From AAA164-E04 sp964342825 (lineage in GTDB: Bacteria > Verrucomicrobiota > Verrucomicrobiia > Limisphaerales > AAA164-E04): 57,904 nucleotides of DNA. Under the pieces are notes generated by a model. That model did not search any database and had not been told where the DNA came from. It was given only the letters and a program-made list of their open reading frames with translations. The stretch spans positions 1 through 57,904 of the forward strand of contig CAYFHO010000025.1 in assembly GCA_964342825.1 (NCBI GenBank), written 5' to 3'. Shown here piece by piece: positions 53,894 to 57,904 of this stretch. A program made the translations under genes and the position numbers. Within the stretch, counting starts at the first letter, position 1; each line of letters begins with the position of its first letter.

Positions 53894-56539
53894 ATGCCTC
53901 GCAAAAAGTCTGCGAAAAAAAGATCCAAGAAACCGCAGACAAGTCACCGCGATTGGGGAGATGTTCTGGGCCTGTTGATTATCAGTTTAGGATTACTCCT
54001 ATTTGTTGCCCTCTTTTCCTACGATCCGGCAGACTTGTCCGTGAATAGTATGCCCCCTAATCCAGTTCCTGAGAATTGGATTGGTCGTTTTGGGGCCTGG
54101 ATGGGGCATGCTTTGTTCTTTGTCTTCGGCGCGGCTGCCTTTTTGGTGCCCGTTTTCCTTCTTGGGTTTGGCTTGGCCCATTTTGTGCCATTCCTGATGT
54201 ATCTGATGAATTCGTGGCGCGCCCGGGGAGCTGCCGCGGGTCTCATGCTTTCCTGCATGGGGGTGCTCGATCTCTATAAGGAATCTTTGATCAAATTGAC
54301 TCAAAGCATTGGTTCCTATCCAGCGGGTGGGTTCATCGGTCATTTGCTCAACGACTACCTGATTGTTTATTTCTTCAATCACACTGGAGCCGTCATCATT
54401 TACCTGACCTTTTACCTGATCAGTTTGGTGGCCATCACTAATTTCGATATCGGTGCCTGGCTGCATGAAATGTGGGAGAGAATCCGTGATCGACGGGATA
54501 AGCTGGATGCGAATGCTTCCGATGAGGAGCGTCAGTTGCATCGCAAAGTGCGTGCTCTGGCCAAACAAGCCAAAGAAATACGGGAGGAGGCTGAACGATC
54601 GGGATTGGGGGTGGACGGATTGCCTGTCCCTGAACCCAAAATTCGCGATCTTTCTGTTTCTTCAGAGAATGAAAAACCGAAAAAGAAGAAAAAGAAATCC
54701 GATGCCAGCAAAGACCCCTCCTTGATGCACGTTGGTGATGTCATTCACGCTGGAGAGGTCAAGGGCGCATCCACCGAAGATATTCTGGGAAAATCCAGCA
54801 CCGTTGAAGAGGAGGGGATAGGTGAGGAGCTGCCTTCCTCAGGAGAGGATGATTCAGCCAAAGCGGAGGAAGAATCCAAACCATTACCGGTTCCAAAGGC
54901 CGTCGCCCAGGCCTATAAACGTCCATCCAAGCAACGCAAACCCATCCGGGTGTCCACTCCTCCGGTCATTGGAAACTATGACCTTCCCACACTTCGTTTT
55001 CTCAATAAGCCGGACACCAATCAAAAACCTACAGATTCCAAGGAGGAGTTGATGGCCAATGCACGGTTAATGCAGAACACGCTGGGTCAGTTTGGGATTG
55101 AGATTACTTTGGGTGACATTACCAAGGGACCCACCATCACCCGGTATGAATTGCATCCTGCACCTGGTATCAAACTGGAAAAGATAGCAGGATTGAGTAA
55201 CAACATTTCGGCTGCCCTCAAAGCCGAACGTATCAATATCCTGGCACCCATTCCGGGTAAAAGTTCCGTAGGTGTTGAAGTTCCGAACGCAGTAAAGACC
55301 AAGGTGATCATGCGGGATCTTCTGGAATCCGATGAATGGGAACGGTCCAAAGCCAGGATTCCCGTGGTTTTGGGGAAAGATGTTTACGGTAAACCAATTG
55401 TCGCCGACCTGGCAGATATGCCTCACCTGCTCATTGCCGGTTCGACCGGTTCTGGCAAGTCCGTTTGTATCAATGCCATCATTGCTTCCTTACTTTACCG
55501 CTTTTCACCAGAAGATCTTCGATTGGTGATGATTGATCCCAAGGTGGTAGAACTGCAGCAATACAATGCGCTGCCACACTTGGTGGTTCCCGTAGTGACG
55601 GATCCCAAGAAAGTGGTCATGGCCCTGCGATGGGTCGTGACCGAGATGGAAAAGCGGTACCAGATTTTTGCCAAAGTGGGTGTGCGAAATATTGCCAGCT
55701 TTAATGGTCGTCCCAAAGATGAGCCGGAGAAAGCTCAGCAAGAGCTTCCGTTGAACAAACCCGGTTCGGAAGATGGCAGCACCGAGGGTTTTGCTGTTGA
55801 AATTGATGAAGAAATCGCGGTGCCGCGAGAAGACGACATTGTCATCCCTGAAAAACTGAGCTACATCGTTGTTGTCATTGATGAGTTGGCAGATCTCATG
55901 CTCGTTGCTCCGGCCGACGTAGAAATGGCGATTGCCCGGATTACTCAGATGGCTCGTGCTGCTGGTATTCATTGTATCGTTGCCACACAACGCCCCAGTG
56001 TGGATGTCATTACCGGTGTCATCAAAGCGAATATCCCTGCTCGAATTGCATTCCAGGTGGCTTCCAAAATAGATTCACGAACCATTCTGGATTCCATGGG
56101 AGCCGACAAATTGCTCGGCAAGGGGGACATGCTCTACCTACCTCCAGGTTCGGCGAAGTTGATCCGTGCTCAAGGTGTATTGATCACCGATGAAGAAATT
56201 CAGTTCGTGGTAGATCACATCGCCAAGCAAGGCAAACCGAGCTATGAAATGGAAATTCACGAAAAGCTCAGTAAACCCACCAGCACGATTGAAGAGAGTG
56301 ACTGTAATGAAGACGAGGAGTTGATCGAGAAATGTATCGAGGTGATTCGGTCGGAACAAAAGGCCAGCGTGTCCATGATGCAGCGTCGGCTTCGCCTCGG
56401 TTACACCCGTGCTGCACGTATCATGGATGAGCTTGAACGCCGTGGTATCGTGGGGCCGAGCAAAGGTGCCGAGCCGCGTGAGATTCTCATTGACCTCGAT
56501 GGTGGCGGCGCCGACGGAGGCGGACAGGAGCTCGTTTGA
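53894..56539 (+). CDS. ftsK: FtsK/SpoIIIE DNA translocase
   Basis: This septum-located DNA pump moves chromosome ends and supports dimer resolution. The ATG at 53894 gives 881 aa; the frame extends to 53816 but lacks similarity. About four membrane helices lie in residues 20-190. A charged linker (about 190-370, Lys/Glu/Pro-rich) leads to the alpha/beta motor with Walker A GSTGSGKS (516-523) and Walker B VVVIDELADLM (about 657-667). The gamma winged helix at the C-terminus (VSMMQRRLRLGYTRAARIMDELE) binds KOPS-type sites. The motor contains an extra acidic segment between the Walker motifs (about 615-650, 'PEKAQQELPLNKPG'). Confidence 0.95.
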   Translation: MPRKKSAKKRSKKPQTSHRDWGDVLGLLIISLGLLLFVALFSYDPADLSVNSMPPNPVPENWIGRFGAWMGHALFFVFGAAAFLVPVFLLGFGLAHFVPFLMYLMNSWRARGAAAGLMLSCMGVLDLYKESLIKLTQSIGSYPAGGFIGHLLNDYLIVYFFNHTGAVIIYLTFYLISLVAITNFDIGAWLHEMWERIRDRRDKLDANASDEERQLHRKVRALAKQAKEIREEAERSGLGVDGLPVPEPKIRDLSVSSENEKPKKKKKKSDASKDPSLMHVGDVIHAGEVKGASTEDILGKSSTVEEEGIGEELPSSGEDDSAKAEEESKPLPVPKAVAQAYKRPSKQRKPIRVSTPPVIGNYDLPTLRFLNKPDTNQKPTDSKEELMANARLMQNTLGQFGIEITLGDITKGPTITRYELHPAPGIKLEKIAGLSNNISAALKAERINILAPIPGKSSVGVEVPNAVKTKVIMRDLLESDEWERSKARIPVVLGKDVYGKPIVADLADMPHLLIAGSTGSGKSVCINAIIASLLYRFSPEDLRLVMIDPKVVELQQYNALPHLVVPVVTDPKKVVMALRWVVTEMEKRYQIFAKVGVRNIASFNGRPKDEPEKAQQELPLNKPGSEDGSTEGFAVEIDEEIAVPREDDIVIPEKLSYIVVVIDELADLMLVAPADVEMAIARITQMARAAGIHCIVATQRPSVDVITGVIKANIPARIAFQVASKIDSRTILDSMGADKLLGKGDMLYLPPGSAKLIRAQGVLITDEEIQFVVDHIAKQGKPSYEMEIHEKLSKPTSTIEESDCNEDEELIEKCIEVIRSEQKASVSMMQRRLRLGYTRAARIMDELERRGIVGPSKGAEPREILIDLDGGGADGGGQELV

Positions 56540-56561
56540 TGGGGGCCATTTGTTATTTCTT

Positions 56562-56587
56562 GGTTCCCTTAAACGGAACCTTTTCTC
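56562..56587 (+). terminator. Weak terminator candidate after ftsK
   Basis: GGTTCC and GGAACC (6 bp, 7-nt loop) are followed by TTTTCT. The stem is short, and the element overlaps the 3' end of the convergent YacP-like gene. Confidence 0.4.
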
Positions 56588-57030
56588 GATCGTCGATTTC
56601 GTTGTTTTAAATCGGATTGAAAACGATCCAGTTCCGTTCGGATATCTTCAAAAAACTGCTCACAGGACGACACGCTTCCTCCCATCGAGAAGATGGTGTT
56701 TTGTTCCGCATAATCATTGGTTACGACCAATACATTGCCATACTCCAGCAAACGGTGGGTGACTCGTTCGATAATATCATCTGCTGTGCGGTTTCCTTTG
56801 CTGTAAATGACTTCCAAATGCGGGTAAATCTCCTGGCTTTCCCTTGAAGCTTTGGAGCCCATTCCGTCAAACACAATGGTCACCGGCGTGTGGACGGCGT
56901 CCTGGTACAAGGTAAGTGTTCGAATCAGCCAATCCCTCGCCATGGGCGAATGGGGAGGAGCTTTCGGTCTTTCTTCTCGGCAGGCATGCAGCATGCTGTA
57001 TCCATCCACCAAAATTCGAACAAAACTCAC
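56569..57030 (-). CDS. YacP-like NYN-domain protein (putative RNase)
   Basis: This 153-aa protein of the NYN/YacP family has a PIN-like fold with a metal-dependent ribonuclease site. Conserved acidic strands are RILVDGYSMLH (Asp9), TIVFDGMGSK, RTADDIIERV and VLVVTNDYAEQ, in the order expected for YacP/Rae1. Rae1 in Bacillus acts on mRNA in the ribosome A site. The C-terminal tail is basic (RNRRSRKG). It converges on ftsK with 29 bp between stops. Confidence 0.82.
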   Translation of the reverse strand: MSFVRILVDGYSMLHACREERPKAPPHSPMARDWLIRTLTLYQDAVHTPVTIVFDGMGSKASRESQEIYPHLEVIYSKGNRTADDIIERVTHRLLEYGNVLVVTNDYAEQNTIFSMGGSVSSCEQFFEDIRTELDRFQSDLKQRNRRSRKGSV

Positions 57031-57100
57031 GCCTGGATTCTGCTTGGCTTGATTCTCCGATCAAGATCAAAAAGGAACCGTCAGTTTCGGCAGGTATTTC

Positions 57101-57526
57101 CTAAATCTGTAAGAGTGATTTTTTGAATGAAGAAAATGTACCTTGCAACATGCGGGTGTCCAGCGAGACAAGTTTCCCAGATCGCGAAGTCGCGAGGCCA
57201 AGCAGATAGAGGTCAGTCAGTTGCTTGTGTCCGATGTTTTTTAGATTTCCAAACAAATCCTTGTCCGAAATCGAAACGCTGTCCTTCCAAAACTGATGAC
57301 CAGGAAGTGAAATCAATTGGTTCAATATATTTAAAGCCCCTTTAGGAGTCTGAGGACCATTGGGATATGCTTTTTGTCCAGTGATTCGTACAAAGCCATT
57401 TTCAGTTAAGGGGCATGTAGCCCAGCCATTTTTTGAATATCTTTCGAACCACAGCCTGGATTTTTTGTGGTGGTCGTGCATGGGATCGCAAATTGCAATC
57501 AACACATTGACGTCCAAAAGGTGCAT
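57101..57526 (-). CDS. vapC: VapC-type PIN-domain toxin
   Basis: This is a probable site-specific ribonuclease toxin of 141 aa. The four acidic PIN residues are present: Asp5 (LLDVNVLI), Glu42 (LTENGFVR), Asp105 (QLTDLYLLGLA) and Asp123 (SLDTR). The start follows the antitoxin stop codon with no gap (57526 against 57527), the usual VapBC coupling. The gene order antitoxin-toxin is reversed from that in the BrnTA-like pair at 6483. Confidence 0.9.
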   Translation of the reverse strand: MHLLDVNVLIAICDPMHDHHKKSRLWFERYSKNGWATCPLTENGFVRITGQKAYPNGPQTPKGALNILNQLISLPGHQFWKDSVSISDKDLFGNLKNIGHKQLTDLYLLGLATSRSGKLVSLDTRMLQGTFSSFKKSLLQI

Positions 57527-57763
57527 TTATTCCTCTTCCAGAAGTTTGGCAACGAACTCAGAAGTGACTTGTTTTCTTCGACGTTTCATCAAAGGAATTC
57601 CAAGATCGTCCACTTCAAAATCGTCCTGGGCTTCTGATTCAGTACTGCCTATTTCACGTTTGATGGCATGTGTTAACAACTCCTTGAAACTAACACGCCT
57701 GGACAGTGCAATTTCCTTTGCTCTGAGGAACAGGTCGTCTGGCAGTTCAACAGTCGTTTTCAT
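57527..57763 (-). CDS. vapB: VapB-type ribbon-helix-helix antitoxin
   Basis: This 78-aa antitoxin starts at 57763 (ATG); the open frame extends to 57862 but has no similarity. The N-terminus is a ribbon-helix-helix (MKTTVELPDDLFLRAKEIA... RRVSFKELLTHAIKREI). The acidic, then Arg/Lys-rich C-terminus (EAQDDFEVDDLGIPLMKRRRKQ) would wrap the toxin, and the basic stretch may also touch RNA. It is coupled directly to the PIN toxin. The region upstream has a promoter but no Shine-Dalgarno, so translation may start at the 5' end of the mRNA. Confidence 0.85.
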   Translation of the reverse strand: MKTTVELPDDLFLRAKEIALSRRVSFKELLTHAIKREIGSTESEAQDDFEVDDLGIPLMKRRRKQVTSEFVAKLLEEE

Positions 57764-57770
57764 AAGGGTT

Positions 57771-57798
57771 ATCCTATGGGAATATGGGGTGCAGTCAA
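57771..57798 (-). promoter_or_regulatory. Candidate vapBC promoter
   Basis: TTGACT (57798-57793) and TAGGAT (57776-57771) are 16 bp apart on the minus strand. The predicted transcription start falls at or next to the antitoxin ATG, 7 nt beyond the -10, so the transcript would be leaderless. Confidence 0.35.
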
Positions 57799-57904
57799 TT
57801 TTTGATATTTTCTGTCTGAACCCTATCCTTATCACTTTCACTCGATCATGGGCGCATCTCAATTCATTCCATAATTTGAAGTATCTACATGCGGGAAGAG
57901 TGTT

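Noticed and set aside
1..57904. CRISPR arrays, rRNA, prophage blocks, complete insertion sequences
   Set aside because: No regularly spaced direct repeats, rRNA signatures, transposase or phage structural genes were seen on reading both strands. The CII-like gene stands alone.

Overview
The window reads as a chromosomal segment of a Verrucomicrobiota bacterium (PVC superphylum), probably free-living and aquatic. This rests on recognised families, not on a marker-gene search. The signs are a pseudopilin cassette resembling the Verrucomicrobia-specific 'Verru_Chthon' set, PVC-type heme-binding dehydrogenase/cytochrome fusions, PmoA-like (DUF6807) and Tat-exported Gfo/Idh/MocA proteins, ThuA-like proteins, a sulfatase, and a topoisomerase IV pair of the Bacteroidota/Verrucomicrobiota type.

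Region 1 (281-24764) is an envelope-secretion locus on the + strand. It holds two PilB/GspE-type ATPases flanking a PilT-type ATPase, one PilC/GspF platform protein, and five class-III-signal pseudopilins. These are followed by a translationally coupled giant GspK-like protein (1380 aa) and a 3006-aa membrane-anchored subtilisin-like protein with P-domains, PPC-like domains and a Cys-paired C-terminal repeat array. A BrnT/BrnA-type toxin-antitoxin pair with its own terminator-insulated promoter sits between pilC and the pseudopilins. A near-consensus sigma-54 -24/-12 element lies just upstream of the giant protease, and rpoN itself is at 25454-26947. No secretin, prepilin peptidase or alignment-complex gene (GspC/L/M, PilM/N/O/P) is visible, so the machine is encoded at more than one place.

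Region 2 (24810-28719) carries a CII-like HTH protein, sigma-54, peptide deformylase and a CPBP membrane protease. A strong minus-strand terminator upstream of def has no obvious gene feeding it and may mark a small RNA.

Region 3 (28782-44727) is catabolic and envelope-related: a small cytochrome c, two PmoA-like proteins, a Gfo/Idh/MocA oxidoreductase, an SGNH/heme-dehydrogenase/cytochrome fusion, rluD, lgt, a PhoD-like phosphatase, a PfkB kinase, an orphan parB, a DUF309 protein and a double ThuA protein. A perfect 24-bp inverted repeat separates the last two.

Region 4 (44984-57763) mixes housekeeping and stress genes: topoisomerase IV B and A, a sulfatase, a 2-Cys peroxiredoxin, a Nudix hydrolase with a small coupled ORF, two cyclophilins (one exported), FtsK, a YacP-like NYN protein and a VapB/VapC-type pair at the right edge. 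No rRNA, convincing tRNA, CRISPR array or complete insertion sequence was found.
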